Counted from the stretch's first letter, positions 1 through 10,147 are shown. The stretch: DNA of 64,000 bases from SFDP01 sp051653625 (GCA_051653625.1 JBOFWM010000010.1:25301-89300), one strand, 5' to 3'. Program-made: numbers and translations. Notes: generated by a model from the letters alone, not told the origin.

Positions 1-652
1 AAGCATCTTCCTCTTTTACTTTAAATCTTGCAATCGCCGAACGTTCTTTTACATCTTTATATCCTTGTGCAACTTCATGAGAAGATAACGGTGTTCCACA
101 ACGTGGACAATAAGGTACAATCTTAAATCCTTTGTATAATAAGTCTTTATCCCAAATGGTTTTTAATGCCCACCACTCTGACTCAATAAAATTATCATGA
201 TATGTTACATAAGGGTCTTCCATATCTGCCCAGAATCCTACTGTTCCTGAAAAATCTTCCCACATTCCCTTATATTTCCAAACACTTTCCTTACATTTAT
301 CAATAAAAGGATCAAGTCCGTATGCTTCAATTTGTTCTTTTCCATCTAATCCTAATAATTTTTCTACTTCTAATTCTACTGGAAGTCCATGTGTATCCCA
401 TCCAGCTTTTCTAGGAACCATATATCCTTTCATTGTACGATATCTTGGAATCATATCTTTAATAACACGAGTTAATACATGTCCAATATGTGGTTTTCCA
501 TTTGCTGTTGGAGGTCCATCATAAAAAGTATAAGTTTCTCCTTCTTTACGATTCTCCATACTTTTTTCAAAAATTTGATGTTCTTGCCAAAATGCAAGCA
601 CATTTTTCTCTCTGTCCACAAAATTCAAATTACTGTCTACTTTTTGATACAT
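1..652 (-). CDS. ileS: Isoleucyl-tRNA synthetase, N-terminal part (runs off window)
   Basis: Cytoplasmic class I aminoacyl-tRNA synthetase that charges tRNA-Ile. About 217 codons are present; the 3' end lies outside the window. Translating the minus strand from the ATG at 650-652 gives [19 protein letters not shown], then [16 protein letters not shown] around residues 45-60, which holds the class I HIGH motif. [10 protein letters not shown] follows near residue 85, and a CPRCG pair falls in the editing-domain region near residue 195. A Shine-Dalgarno GGAAGG lies about 12 bases before the ATG. The gene is preceded by a T-box leader with a candidate AUC specifier, which agrees with an isoleucine enzyme. 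The product call is close to certain. Confidence 0.96.
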   Translation of the reverse strand, partial: MYQKVDSNLNFVDREKNVLAFWQEHQIFEKSMENRKEGETYTFYDGPPTANGKPHIGHVLTRVIKDMIPRYRTMKGYMVPRKAGWDTHGLPVELEVEKLLGLDGKEQIEAYGLDPFIDKCKESVWKYKGMWEDFSGTVGFWADMEDPYVTYHDNFIESEWWALKTIWDKDLLYKGFKIVPYCPRCGTPLSSHEVAQGYKDVKERSAIARFKVKEEDA

Positions 653-693
653 TTTTTTAATCCATTCCTTCCTTGTGTTAACTAGTTCTAAAT

Positions 694-953
694 AAAAAAG
701 CCCCATCCTTGTAAAAGGACGAGGCAAAAATCTCGTGTATGAACCACCCATTACTCGTACGACCAATTTACATAGTTTATACGCGCGTGCAAATAACGGT
801 GCACAACCGACATCACCTACTTAATTTCAGCTTGTAACTCAGAAGTGATTTTCAATCTCTCTCTATTCCTATCCGTCTTACACCATCACGAACTCGCTAT
901 AATTTTCAAAAGAGTTTACTGTCTTCCTCATAGTCATTACTTATTTATATACT
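694..953 (-). promoter_or_regulatory. T-box leader of ileS (isoleucine-responsive)
   Basis: The leader ends in an intrinsic terminator at 694-725: 11-bp arms, GTAA loop, then a T run on the minus strand. Just upstream, at 731-752, is the T-box sequence, which reads GGGTGGTTCATACACGAG rather than the usual GGGTGGTACCGCG. A plausible Stem I lies between about 830 and 940, and a candidate specifier AUC (Ile, complement of 847-849) is followed by a purine as is usual. T-box leaders bind uncharged tRNA and let transcription read through into the synthetase gene. The exact folding was not computed. Confidence 0.85.
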
Positions 954-959
954 GAATCA

Positions 960-989
960 ATTATAATGTTTTCTTGTACTTTTTGTCAA
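960..989 (-). promoter_or_regulatory. Sigma-A-type promoter of the ileS T-box
   Basis: On the minus strand TTGACA (984-989) and TATAAT (960-965) are 18 bp apart. The start of transcription would fall near 953, just ahead of the T-box Stem I. Confidence 0.8.
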
Positions 990-997
990 TATGAAAG

Positions 998-1026
998 TTG
1001 CAAACATACTCTATTAGGTGTATAGT
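998..1026 (+). promoter_or_regulatory. Sigma-A-type promoter of pncB
   Basis: TTGCAA (998-1003) and TATAGT (1021-1026) are separated by 17 bp, 40 bp ahead of the pncB start. It is back to back with the ileS promoter; the two -35 boxes are under 10 bp apart. Confidence 0.65.
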
Positions 1027-1065
1027 AGGTTTAAATAATTTGTTAAGGAAAATGAGGAAAAATCC

Positions 1066-2526
1066 ATGGATAGACAAAACTTAACCTTGCTTACAGATTT
1101 ATATGAGTTAACCATGATGCAAGGATATTTTAAAAATGAAAATCGTAATGAAACAGTAATTTTTGATGCTTTTTATCGTACCAATCCTTGCAATGGCGGT
1201 TATGCCATTATGGCTGGTATAGAACAATTAATCAATTATATTAAAAATCTTCATTTTTCAAAAGAAGACATATCCTATCTAGAAAGTCTTGGTTTATTTG
1301 ATGATGATTTTTTAGAATATCTATCTAATTTCAAATTTTGCGGAGATATTTACGCCATTCCAGAAGGAAGCGTTATCTTTCCTAGAGAACCACTAATCAA
1401 AGTAATTGCACCAATTATGGAAGCACAATTAGTAGAAACTGCAATTTTAAATATTATCAATCATCAAAGTCTTATTGCGACAAAGGCATCACGTGTATGT
1501 TTTGCTGCAAAGGGTAATGATATTTTAGAATTTGGACTTCGTCGTGCGCAAGGGCCTGACGCTGGCATATATGGTGCTCGTGCCGCAATGATCGGTGGTT
1601 GTGTCGGGACTTCAAATGTATTATGTGGGCAACTATTTGATGTTCCTGTTAAGGGAACACATGCACATAGTTGGATCATGAGTTTTCCAGACGAATATAC
1701 CGCGTTTAAAACGTATGCTTCTATGTATCCAAGTGCTTGTATCTTACTTGTAGATACATATGATTCCCTTAAATCTGGTGTTCCTAATGCCATTCGAGTA
1801 TTTAAAGAACTACAAGAGCAAGGCATCAATCTTGGTGTTTATGGGATACGACTAGATAGTGGTGATTTAGCTTATCTTTCAAAAAAAGCAAGAAAAATGT
1901 TAGATGAAGCTGGTTTTTCAGATGCAATTATTTCAGCTTCTAATGATTTAGATGAATATCTAATTGAAAGTTTAAAAGCACAAGGAGCTGCAATTACTTC
2001 TTGGGGTGTTGGTACAAATCTGATTACTTCAAAGGACAACCCTGCCTTTGGTGGTGTATATAAACTAGCTGCTATTAAAGATGAATCTGGTTCTTTTATT
2101 CCTAAAATCAAACTTTCTGAAAATAGTGAAAAAGTAACGAATCCAGGTAATAAAAAAATATATCGTATTTATGATGTACTTTCCAAAAAGATCAAAGCCG
2201 ATTTAATTTGCTTAGAGAACGAAACTTTTTCAGAAACCGAAGATTTATTGCTTTTTGATCCTCTTGAACCATGGAAGAAAACAAATTTAAAAGCAGGAAG
2301 CTTTACTTTAAAAGAGCTAATGATTCCAATTTTTAAAAACGGCGTATGTTGTTATGAATCTCCAAAAGTAATGGATATTCGCGCATATTGTCAAGAAGAA
2401 TTAAATACTTTATGGGATGAAACAAGACGTTTTGTAAATCCACATAAAGTATATGTAGATTTATCGAAAAAATTATACCAAGAAAAAATAAAACTGCTTG
2501 ATCATGTTGGACAAGACTATTTATAA
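1066..2526 (+). CDS. pncB: Nicotinate phosphoribosyltransferase
   Basis: Joins nicotinate to PRPP, with ATP, to make nicotinate mononucleotide, the first step of the Preiss-Handler NAD salvage route in the cytoplasm. The protein is 486 aa, normal for the Firmicute type. The N-terminus NLTLLTDLYELTMMQGYF is characteristic of the family. FGLRRAQGPDAG (about residues 163-174) and GTHAHSWIM (near 204-212) hold the substrate-binding Arg and His; IRLDSGDL is near 268. GAGG-type Shine-Dalgarno GAGGA lies before the ATG. It is a single-gene unit with its own promoter, divergent from ileS, and closed by a two-way terminator. Confidence 0.96.
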   Translation: MDRQNLTLLTDLYELTMMQGYFKNENRNETVIFDAFYRTNPCNGGYAIMAGIEQLINYIKNLHFSKEDISYLESLGLFDDDFLEYLSNFKFCGDIYAIPEGSVIFPREPLIKVIAPIMEAQLVETAILNIINHQSLIATKASRVCFAAKGNDILEFGLRRAQGPDAGIYGARAAMIGGCVGTSNVLCGQLFDVPVKGTHAHSWIMSFPDEYTAFKTYASMYPSACILLVDTYDSLKSGVPNAIRVFKELQEQGINLGVYGIRLDSGDLAYLSKKARKMLDEAGFSDAIISASNDLDEYLIESLKAQGAAITSWGVGTNLITSKDNPAFGGVYKLAAIKDESGSFIPKIKLSENSEKVTNPGNKKIYRIYDVLSKKIKADLICLENETFSETEDLLLFDPLEPWKKTNLKAGSFTLKELMIPIFKNGVCCYESPKVMDIRAYCQEELNTLWDETRRFVNPHKVYVDLSKKLYQEKIKLLDHVGQDYL

Positions 2527-2527
2527 A

Positions 2528-2570
2528 AAAAAGTTATTGGAATTTATCAACTTCATTCCAATAACTTTTT
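2528..2570. terminator. Bidirectional terminator between pncB and spoVT
   Basis: A perfect 16-bp inverted repeat (2528-2543 with 2555-2570) with A and T runs on its two edges ends the convergent genes pncB and spoVT. Confidence 0.9.
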
Positions 2571-2574
2571 TCTT

Positions 2575-3117
2575 TTATTCTAATTGTCTTCCTAGAAAAC
2601 CTGCTGCCGCTTGAACTAATTTTTGTTCCACTTCTCCCATTTTTCCTTTTACTTCTTGACTAATTAAAATAACACTGCCAATAATATCTCCCTCACAAAT
2701 AATAGGACAAATACATTGTTGTTCATGTTCAATTTCACATTCTGATGAAATCTTTAAAAAATTTCGATCTCCTTTAACTGCGTAAAACCATTCTCTTTTT
2801 TCTAATTTTTCCTCAAGTTCTTTACTAATTCTTTTATCTTGTGCACTTTTTTGTCCTCCCGAAACAGCAATAATCTGATCTCGGTCTGTAATCATAGCTG
2901 TATGCAATGAAACTTGTGCTAAACTATCCACATATTGCTTTGCAAAAGTTGATATTTCACCAATTGGGGAATACTTCTTTAAAACAATTTCACCTTCTCT
3001 ATCCGTGTAAATCTCTAAAGGGTCTCCCACACGAATACGAAGTGTTCTTCGAATTTCCTTTGGAATTACAACTCTTCCCAAATCATCTATTCTTCTAACG
3101 ATTCCTGTTGCTTTCAT
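2575..3117 (-). CDS. spoVT: Stage V sporulation protein T, AbrB-type transcription regulator
   Basis: DNA-binding regulator active late in forespore development, tuning sigma-G dependent genes in Bacillus. It is 180 aa, the usual SpoVT length. Residues 1-50 are a swapped-hairpin AbrB domain (MKATGIVRRIDDLGRVVIPK, then EIRRTLRIRVGDPLEIYT). Residues 55-180 form the GAF-like sensor domain, ending in KLVQAAAGFLGRQLE. The Shine-Dalgarno is GGAGG, 6 bases before the ATG. It lies downstream of mfd, as in many clostridia. A long inverted repeat and a possible sporulation promoter sit just upstream. The call is very secure and marks the organism as a likely spore former. Confidence 0.96.
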   Translation of the reverse strand: MKATGIVRRIDDLGRVVIPKEIRRTLRIRVGDPLEIYTDREGEIVLKKYSPIGEISTFAKQYVDSLAQVSLHTAMITDRDQIIAVSGGQKSAQDKRISKELEEKLEKREWFYAVKGDRNFLKISSECEIEHEQQCICPIICEGDIIGSVILISQEVKGKMGEVEQKLVQAAAGFLGRQLE

Positions 3118-3126
3118 GATATACCT

Positions 3127-3174
3127 CCATCTATTTTATCAAAGATAGTATTTGTAAATAGATGGATAATATAC
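3127..3174 (-). promoter_or_regulatory. spoVT upstream region: inverted repeat and possible sigma-G promoter
   Basis: Two 10-bp arms CCATCTATTT (3127-3136) and AAATAGATGG (3156-3165) form a perfect inverted repeat with a 19-base spacer. The arm next to the gene includes the first two bases of the GGAGG ribosome site. On the minus strand GTATA (3170-3174) and AATACTA (3146-3152), 17 bp apart, resemble a sigma-F/G type promoter, which would place the transcription start inside the repeat. The promoter call is weak; the repeat is plain in the sequence. Confidence 0.4.
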
Positions 3175-3188
3175 TAATTTTTTCTTTT

Positions 3189-6100
3189 TTATTCCTCAAT
3201 AATGATTTTCATATCTTCTAAAAGCGTTTCTGTGATAGATAATAAAAACTCACTATCCTTTTCCACCATTCCAAATTTTTTGTAAGAATACGTAAAAGAG
3301 GGAGTTCCCTTTACATTAAATTTTAATTTTGTATGATTTTTTAAAAGTGCCGGTATTTTTTCACCAAATATTTTTCCGTCTTTTTTTAAAAGGAATGTAA
3401 TTGTTTCATTTTTTCCTTTTATTTCCGTAATATATAGTTTATGAGCACTAACACGAATAAGTGCAATTCGCATTAGATTTTCAACACTTTTCGGAATACT
3501 ACCAAATCGATCGAGTAATTCATCCTTCATTTCTTCACTCTCAGCCTTACTTTCAATTGCAGCAATTCTCTTATAAATATCTAATTTTTGAATTTCATTC
3601 ATAATAAAAGAAGGTGGAATAAACGCATCTACATCTAAATCAACTAATGTGTTAAAATCTTCTAATCCTGTTGCAAGTCCTTTTAAATTTTTTACTGCAT
3701 CATTTAACATTTTACAGTATAAATCATATCCGATTGCTTCCATATGTCCATGTTGTTTTGAACCAAGTAAATTTCCAGCACCACGAATTTCTAAATCACG
3801 CATTGCAATTTTAAAACCACTTCCCAAATCTGTAAATTCTTTTATTGCCTGTAGTCTTTTTTCTGCAATTTCTTTTAAAACTTTATCACGTTTATACATT
3901 AAAAATGCATATGCCATTCGATTACTTCTACCGACCCTACCTCGTAATTGATATAATTGCGACAATCCTAATTGGTCAGAATCATGAATAATAATCGTAT
4001 TTACATTGGAAATATCTAGTCCTGTTTCTATAATCGTTGTAGATACCAATACATCTATCGCACCATCCACAAATTCATACATAATACGTTCTAATTCTCT
4101 TTCATTCATTTGCCCATGCGCAAATGAGACAACAGCATCTGGAACTAATTCTTGTAACATTTTTGATATTTGCTCAATATTATTGACGCGATTGTATACA
4201 TAATAAATTTGCCCTCCACGATTTAATTCTCTAACTATCGCCTCTCGAATTAATTCTTCATTATATTCTGCAACATAAGTTTGAATAGGTTGACGTTCAT
4301 TAGGCGCCTCTTCTAATACACTCATATCTCTAATCCCTACTAAGCTCATATGAAGAGTTCGTGGAATTGGAGTTGCCGATAACGTTAATACATCCACATC
4401 ATCTTTTAATTTTTTTATCTTTTCTTTGTGTGTTACTCCAAATCGTTGTTCTTCATCTACAATTAATAATCCTAAATCCTTAAATTCCATATCTTTTGAT
4501 AAAATTCGGTGTGTGCCAATTACAATATCAACAAGTCCCTTTTTCAAATCGGTAACTGTTGTTTTTTGCTCTTTTAAACTTCGAAATCTACACATCAAAT
4601 CAATTCTAATTGGAAACTCCTTCATTCGATTTATAAAATTATTATAATGCTGTTGCGCTAAAATAGTAGTAGGCACTAAGAATACTACTTGTTTTCCGTC
4701 TTGTACGGCTTTAAATGCGGCTCGTATTGCAATCTCCGTTTTCCCATATCCGACATCCCCACAAATAAGTCTATCCATGATTTTTTTGCTTTCCATATCT
4801 GACTTTGTTGCAAGAATTGCCTCTAACTGATCATTCGTTTCTTCAAATGGAAACATTTCTTCAAATTCTTTTTGCCAAACAGTGTCTTTTCCAAAAACAA
4901 ATCCTTCTTTTTCTTGTCTTGTGGCATATAATGCTACTAAATCTTTTGCTATTTCTTGTACTGCACCCTTTGCCTTAGTTTTTGTTTTTTCCCATTCTTT
5001 TGTTCCTAATTTATTTAATTTCGGTTTTCTTCCATCTCCTGAAGAATATTTTTGAATCAAATCAAGTCCAGTTGCTAAAATGTATAGATTTCCTTCTCCA
5101 GCGTATTGAATTTTTATATAATCTTTTTCAATTTTTTCAACTTGTACTTTTTCAATTCCTTTATAAATACCTAACCCATGATTTTCATGTACAACATAAT
5201 CTCCAACTTTTAATTCTGCAAAATCTTGAATTTTTGATCCAGAATACGTTTTTTTCTTCTTTTTTCTTCTTTTCTCTCTTCCAAAAATATCTCCTTCTGA
5301 AATGACTGCAAAAGAAAGATTTGTATAAATAAATCCTTGTCGAACATGACCATAGCAAACCATTACTTCTCTTGGCATAACTTCTCGGAAAGGATCGTCT
5401 GTATAAAAGGAATTCAATCCTTCTTCTAACAAGTCTTTTGCCAACCTCATAGCTCTTGTTCTAGAATTTGAAAGTAAAATTGTTCGAAATCCTTCTTTTT
5501 TATATTTTTTCAACTCTTTTACTAATAATTCAAAATTATTCTGAAATCCCGATACATTTTTTGCTTCAATTGTTGCCTTTTTATCAAATGAGCTAACAAT
5601 TTTTTTCTGCTCCATAAATCCTATTTCTAGCACAGGAAATTGATCAATTAAATGAATTACTTGTTGCACTGTAATAAGCAATTCAATTTGCATTGGTAAA
5701 ACATATCCCTTTTCAAGACGATGTGTCATGCTTTCTCGAAATTCCCATTCCACCATTTTTGCATATTCTTGAATTCTTACTGGTTCATCTAAAATTACAC
5801 ACGTATTTCTTTCTGTAAAATTTTGCAAAAAACTCACTGTATCATCATAAAAATATTTAATATAACTATCTAAATTAAGAAAAGATTGAAATTCAAAAAT
5901 ATCTTCTTTTAATTCATGAATCGTCTTATGAATATGTGCTGCCGCTTCTGTTTTCATCTCTTTTCTAAGCGCATCGTAAACTTTTTTTTCTTCTTCTACA
6001 ATTTTATCCATTCCCATATTCAGACGCGATCTATCTAATATTAATTCTGAGGCCGGGTAAATAGAAATCGAATGCAATACTTCAATTGATCTTTGACTTA

Positions 6101-6719
6101 ATATATCAAAACTTCGAATGGAATCAATTTCATCTCCCCAAAGTTCTATTCGAATTGGATTCTCCTCAGTCAAATCAAATATATCAATAATTCCGCCACG
6201 AATACTAAATTGACCCTTTTTCTCTACTTGGTAATTTTTCTCATATCCCATCGAAACCAACAATTTCGAAAATTGATCTGTAGAATATGATGTAGTTTTA
6301 TTGAGTTTTAAAATACTTTGTTCAAAATGCATCAAATTTATTTGTGGTGCCATTAAACTATCAAAAGTTGTTATAATAGTTGTAGGTTTTTGTTCTATTA
6401 TTCTTCGATATACTTTAATTCTTTCTTCAATCAATTCATTACTATGAATATCTGCTTGATAAAAAATCAAATCTTTTCCTGGGTATATTAAAATGTTACG
6501 ATCATAGCTTTTTAAATCTTCATATAATTCTCGCACTCTAATATCACTAAAAGTAACGATGATTTTATATCGAAAACCATCGCTTAATCCTTGCATCATA
6601 TGAACTTTTTGAGAATCTATACATCCATAAAGAGCTAACTTTCCTTTCTTTTTCTCTAGCACTTCTTTCATTTCGCTAAATCCTGCAAGCTCTCTTAGTG
6701 GTGCCATTAAATTATTCAC
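3189..6719 (-). CDS. mfd: Transcription-repair coupling factor
   Basis: ATP-driven DNA translocase that removes RNA polymerase stalled at DNA damage and recruits UvrA. At 1176 aa it is full length. The N-terminal third is the UvrB-like module. The RNA-polymerase interaction domain begins with VGDYVVHENHGLGIYKGIEK. Walker A GDVGYGKTE is near residue 658, followed by DEEQ (IVDEEQRFGV), SATPIPRTL and GRVGRSNR helicase motifs, then the C-terminal UvrA-masking domain. The start is GTG, with GGAG 7 bases upstream; pth ends only 4 bases before it, so pth and mfd are one transcript. uvrC lies elsewhere in this window (56.4 kb). Confidence 0.97.
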   Translation of the reverse strand: MNNLMAPLRELAGFSEMKEVLEKKKGKLALYGCIDSQKVHMMQGLSDGFRYKIIVTFSDIRVRELYEDLKSYDRNILIYPGKDLIFYQADIHSNELIEERIKVYRRIIEQKPTTIITTFDSLMAPQINLMHFEQSILKLNKTTSYSTDQFSKLLVSMGYEKNYQVEKKGQFSIRGGIIDIFDLTEENPIRIELWGDEIDSIRSFDILSQRSIEVLHSISIYPASELILDRSRLNMGMDKIVEEEKKVYDALRKEMKTEAAAHIHKTIHELKEDIFEFQSFLNLDSYIKYFYDDTVSFLQNFTERNTCVILDEPVRIQEYAKMVEWEFRESMTHRLEKGYVLPMQIELLITVQQVIHLIDQFPVLEIGFMEQKKIVSSFDKKATIEAKNVSGFQNNFELLVKELKKYKKEGFRTILLSNSRTRAMRLAKDLLEEGLNSFYTDDPFREVMPREVMVCYGHVRQGFIYTNLSFAVISEGDIFGREKRRKKKKKTYSGSKIQDFAELKVGDYVVHENHGLGIYKGIEKVQVEKIEKDYIKIQYAGEGNLYILATGLDLIQKYSSGDGRKPKLNKLGTKEWEKTKTKAKGAVQEIAKDLVALYATRQEKEGFVFGKDTVWQKEFEEMFPFEETNDQLEAILATKSDMESKKIMDRLICGDVGYGKTEIAIRAAFKAVQDGKQVVFLVPTTILAQQHYNNFINRMKEFPIRIDLMCRFRSLKEQKTTVTDLKKGLVDIVIGTHRILSKDMEFKDLGLLIVDEEQRFGVTHKEKIKKLKDDVDVLTLSATPIPRTLHMSLVGIRDMSVLEEAPNERQPIQTYVAEYNEELIREAIVRELNRGGQIYYVYNRVNNIEQISKMLQELVPDAVVSFAHGQMNERELERIMYEFVDGAIDVLVSTTIIETGLDISNVNTIIIHDSDQLGLSQLYQLRGRVGRSNRMAYAFLMYKRDKVLKEIAEKRLQAIKEFTDLGSGFKIAMRDLEIRGAGNLLGSKQHGHMEAIGYDLYCKMLNDAVKNLKGLATGLEDFNTLVDLDVDAFIPPSFIMNEIQKLDIYKRIAAIESKAESEEMKDELLDRFGSIPKSVENLMRIALIRVSAHKLYITEIKGKNETITFLLKKDGKIFGEKIPALLKNHTKLKFNVKGTPSFTYSYKKFGMVEKDSEFLLSITETLLEDMKIIIEE

Positions 6720-6723
6720 AATA

Positions 6724-7302
6724 CTACTCCATCCTAATTTTCTTATTATACAAATTCATAGCTTGATCAATCTCACCATGAACTAATAATTCTACTGCCT
6801 TTTCAATATCTTTACTACATTCTAACATGATTTCTCGTTCTTTCTTTGTAAAATGTCCTAATACATAATCTGCTAAATCGATGTATTTTGGTTTGTCGCC
6901 CACACCTATTTTGATTCTACAAAATGCTTCACTTCCTAAATGATTAATAATGCTCTTTATTCCATTATGTCCGCCCGCACTTCCTTTTTTTCGAATTCGA
7001 ATTTGACCAACATCTAATGAAATATCATCATATAAAATAAATAGTTCTGTCTCAAAAGAAACTTTATAATAATCTACGATTTCTCGTACACTCTCTCCAC
7101 TTAAATTCATATAGGTTTGTGGTTTTGCTAATATTACTTTTTCTCCATTTATAATACCTTTTCCTATAAATGCTTTATGTTTTTTTTCAAGCATAGAAAT
7201 ATGATTCTCTTTTGCTATAAAATCTATTACATCAAATCCAATATTATGTCTTGTATTATCATATTGTTTTGTTGGGTTTCCTAATCCTACTAATATTTTC
7301 AT
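6724..7302 (-). CDS. pth: Peptidyl-tRNA hydrolase
   Basis: Cleaves peptidyl-tRNA released from stalled ribosomes so that the tRNA can be reused. At 192 aa the length is typical. The catalytic His is in NTRHNIGFDVID (about residues 17-28). AKPQTYMNLSGESV (59-72) and GSAGGHNGIKSI (107-118) are the other family signatures. The pair pth-mfd is a conserved Firmicute order. The Shine-Dalgarno is weak (GGAAG well upstream), and no promoter is obvious; a terminator separates it from spoVG. Confidence 0.97.
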   Translation of the reverse strand: MKILVGLGNPTKQYDNTRHNIGFDVIDFIAKENHISMLEKKHKAFIGKGIINGEKVILAKPQTYMNLSGESVREIVDYYKVSFETELFILYDDISLDVGQIRIRKKGSAGGHNGIKSIINHLGSEAFCRIKIGVGDKPKYIDLADYVLGHFTKKEREIMLECSKDIEKAVELLVHGEIDQAMNLYNKKIRME

Positions 7303-7393
7303 TTTTTAACATCTTCCTACTCTTTATTTGTACTTCGTTTTGATTCTTACTTCTGATTATAGTACCAAATCATTTTATTTTATTCAAGCATAG

Positions 7394-7441
7394 AAAAAAC
7401 TCTACAACTTTGAACGTATGCTCACAGTTGTAGAGTTTTTT
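7394..7441 (-). terminator. Terminator after spoVG
   Basis: A perfect 16-bp inverted repeat (7394-7409 with 7426-7441), with T run on the minus strand, lies 12 bp after the spoVG stop. It separates spoVG from pth-mfd. Confidence 0.9.
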
Positions 7442-7453
7442 CTATCTCTTTTT

Positions 7454-7720
7454 TTACTCCGATAGATCCATTGCTTTATCATAATGTTCCAAAATAATTC
7501 CTTGAATTTTTTCCCTAGTCTCGGAATTAATTGGATGAGCAATATCCCTAAATTCGCCATCAATCGATCGTTTACTAGGCATTGCAATAAATAAACCCTT
7601 CTCCCCTTCAATGACCTTAATATCATGTATAACAAATTCATGATCTAAAGTTATTGACACTACTGCTTTCATTTTCCCCTCTTTTGCGATTTTACGCACT
7701 CTAACATCTGTAATATTCAT
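7454..7720 (-). CDS. spoVG: SpoVG, RNA-binding regulator
   Basis: Small conserved regulator affecting sporulation septum formation and cell surface gene expression; SpoVG homologues bind RNA and DNA. It is 88 aa. The family pattern is visible as [20 protein letters not shown], then [19 protein letters not shown] and [21 protein letters not shown] Shine-Dalgarno GAAGGGTG lies before the ATG. Only 37 bp separate it from glgD, so it may be read from the glg operon as well as from a promoter of its own; I cannot see a clear sigma-H site. Confidence 0.96.
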   Translation of the reverse strand: MNITDVRVRKIAKEGKMKAVVSITLDHEFVIHDIKVIEGEKGLFIAMPSKRSIDGEFRDIAHPINSETREKIQGIILEHYDKAMDLSE

Positions 7721-7757
7721 CGCTAGTCACCCTTCTTTCGTTAAATAAATTAATATC

Positions 7758-8876
7758 TTACAATACATACCTTTCATTATGTTCGATTACTACTTTAATT
7801 CCCTCTTCCCCACAATGATTAGAATTTGCATGAATGGTATCTCTACTCTCTACAATACAATTTTCAATATAACAATTATCTCCAATATAAACATCATTTA
7901 AAATAATTGAATTTTTAATAACACAGTTATTCCCAATATAACTTTGTTTAAAAATCACTGAATTTTCTACTGTTCCATTTATAATACAACCGCTTGAAAT
8001 CAAACTGTTTTTAATATTTGCACCAATATTATATTTTGCTGGTGGCAAATCATCAACTTTCGAATAAATATCTGGATATTCTTTAAAAAAGTAATTTCTA
8101 ATATTTGATTTTAAAAAGTCCATATTCGTTTCAAAATAATCTTCAACAGAAGCAATGTTTCTCCAATATTCTTTAATTTTATACCCATAAATACGCTTTT
8201 GATTTTTATATCGAATCAAAACATCTTTTACAAAATCATATCTACATTCTAATGCACTTTTTTCAATTAGTTCAATCAATAATCTTCTTCTTATTACATA
8301 CAAACCACAAGAAATTGTATTACTTTTTGCTACAATTGGTTTCTCGTCAAATTCTTCAATACGAGAATCCTCATTCATTCGAATCGTTCCATATCTTTCT
8401 AAATTCGCATCAGGTAACATGTCCTTACATACAACTGTAATATCTGCTTTTTTCTTAATATGGTACTCTAACACCTTATTATAATCCATCTTATAAACAC
8501 AATCACCAGATGCAATGACAACATATGGTTCATGACTACTTTTTAAAAAAGATAAGTTTTGATAAATAGCATCTGCTGTTCCTCGATACCACGAGCTATT
8601 TTCTGATGTTACTGCCGGTGTAAAGACAAAAAGACCTCCTTGCTTACGTCCAAAATCCCACCACTTCGAAGAGCTTAAATGTTCATTTAGACTTCTTGCA
8701 TTATATTGTGTAAATACTGCAACTTTTTGAATATGACTATTTGACATATTGCTCAAAGAAAAATCAATACTTCGATAGCTTCCGGCGATAGGCATAGCTC
8801 CTATTGCTCTTTTATCTGACAACTCTTTCATACGATGATTATTACCACCTGCTAAAATAACCCCTATCGCTCTCAT
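7758..8876 (-). CDS. glgD: GlgD, regulatory subunit of glucose-1-phosphate adenylyltransferase
   Basis: Non-catalytic partner that forms a heteromer with GlgC in Firmicute glycogen synthesis. It is 372 aa. The N-terminal nucleotidyltransferase fold has a decayed nucleotide loop: [12 protein letters not shown] where GlgC has [12 protein letters not shown]. The C-terminal part is a left-handed beta-helix with isoleucine-rich hexapeptide repeats (about residues 280-350). The ATG overlaps the glgC stop by 4 bases, so the two are translationally coupled. No other glycogen genes (glgA, glgB, glgP) are in the window. Confidence 0.93.
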   Translation of the reverse strand: MRAIGVILAGGNNHRMKELSDKRAIGAMPIAGSYRSIDFSLSNMSNSHIQKVAVFTQYNARSLNEHLSSSKWWDFGRKQGGLFVFTPAVTSENSSWYRGTADAIYQNLSFLKSSHEPYVVIASGDCVYKMDYNKVLEYHIKKKADITVVCKDMLPDANLERYGTIRMNEDSRIEEFDEKPIVAKSNTISCGLYVIRRRLLIELIEKSALECRYDFVKDVLIRYKNQKRIYGYKIKEYWRNIASVEDYFETNMDFLKSNIRNYFFKEYPDIYSKVDDLPPAKYNIGANIKNSLISSGCIINGTVENSVIFKQSYIGNNCVIKNSIILNDVYIGDNCYIENCIVESRDTIHANSNHCGEEGIKVVIEHNERYVL

Positions 8877-10147
8877 TTTTTATCACCTGCCTTATTTAAA
8901 GTCTTACCACTTTCTAAAGTCAAATTGGTATAATCATCTTCTGTAGTTATTCCAAAAACACAACAATTTTTTCCAATTGTTACACCCTTTGGAACTATGG
9001 ATTTCTCTCCTACACATACTAGCCCTTCATTATAAATATGTGGATCTGTTTCATTAGGAACTTCTTCTCCTATTCCTATTTTAACAGAATCTTGAATTTG
9101 TACATGTTCTGCTATTATAGTTTTATACAATTCACAATTATCTCCTATTACTGCCTGATTCATAATAATAGAATCTCTAATAATTGTACCTTTTCCAATT
9201 GTTACACCACACCCAACTACTGAATTATATACTTCTCCCGAAATATCAGAACCTTCTCCAATAATACTTCGTTCAATCACACTTTCACTTGATAAATATT
9301 GTGGTGGTAAAATCTCACTTTTTGTATATATTTTCCAGTATTCCTCGTATAAATTAAATTCTGGCACAATATCAATTAATTCCATATTTGCTTCCCAATA
9401 AGAACTAAGTGTTCCTACATCTTTCCAATATCCATTAAACTCATATGCATATAATGGCGCTTGTCTATCATGACAATATGGAATGATATGCTTTCCAAAA
9501 TCTAATGCAGGTTGTTCTGCCATAGTTTCTAATGCTTCTTTTAATGTTTTCCAATTAAATATGTAAATTCCCATTGAGGCAAGATTACTTCTTGGGTTTT
9601 CTGGTTTTTCTTCAAATTCTGTAATTTTATGGTTTTCATCTGCAATCATAATTCCAAAACGTTTTGCCTCTTCTATCGGAACAGGCATAACGGCGATAGT
9701 ACATTCTGCTTTATTTTGTTTATGAAAATCTAGCATAACTTCATAATCCATCTTATAAATATGATCTCCAGATAAAATAAGAATATATTCTGGATTAAAG
9801 CTTTCCATATAATCAATATTCTGATAAATAGCATTGGCTGTTCCTGTATACCATTCGCTATTTGTGCTTTTTTCATATGGTGGTAGTACCGCAACACCTC
9901 CAATATTACGATCCAAATCCCATGGAATCCCAATACCAATATGCGTATTTAATCTTAATGGTTGGTATTGTGTTAATACACCTACTGTATCAACACCTGA
10001 ATTAATGCAATTACTTAACGGAAAATCGATAATACGATATTTCCCACCAAATGCTACCGCCGGTTTAGCAACTTTAGATGTTAAAACCCCTAATCTACTC
10101 CCTTGCCCTCCTGCTAGTAACATGGCAATCATCTCTTTTTTAATCAT
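8873..10147 (-). CDS. glgC: Glucose-1-phosphate adenylyltransferase
   Basis: Makes ADP-glucose from glucose 1-phosphate and ATP, the controlled first step of bacterial glycogen synthesis. The catalytic fold begins [31 protein letters not shown] follows, with substrate residues in FEEKP and [12 protein letters not shown]. The C-terminus is a beta-helix. I start it at the ATG at 10147 (424 aa), which has AAGG 8 bases upstream; a TTG at 10180 would add 11 residues unlike the family. glgD follows with an ATGA overlap. The promoter region at 10200-10238 carries a DnaA-box 9-mer and a palindrome. Confidence 0.95.
   Translation of the reverse strand: MIKKEMIAMLLAGGQGSRLGVLTSKVAKPAVAFGGKYRIIDFPLSNCINSGVDTVGVLTQYQPLRLNTHIGIGIPWDLDRNIGGVAVLPPYEKSTNSEWYTGTANAIYQNIDYMESFNPEYILILSGDHIYKMDYEVMLDFHKQNKAECTIAVMPVPIEEAKRFGIMIADENHKITEFEEKPENPRSNLASMGIYIFNWKTLKEALETMAEQPALDFGKHIIPYCHDRQAPLYAYEFNGYWKDVGTLSSYWEANMELIDIVPEFNLYEEYWKIYTKSEILPPQYLSSESVIERSIIGEGSDISGEVYNSVVGCGVTIGKGTIIRDSIIMNQAVIGDNCELYKTIIAEHVQIQDSVKIGIGEEVPNETDPHIYNEGLVCVGEKSIVPKGVTIGKNCCVFGITTEDDYTNLTLESGKTLNKAGDKK

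Noticed and set aside
7402..7641. 79-aa open frame on the minus strand inside spoVG
   Set aside because: It overlaps spoVG in another frame and runs across the terminator; the spoVG frame has the family sequence.
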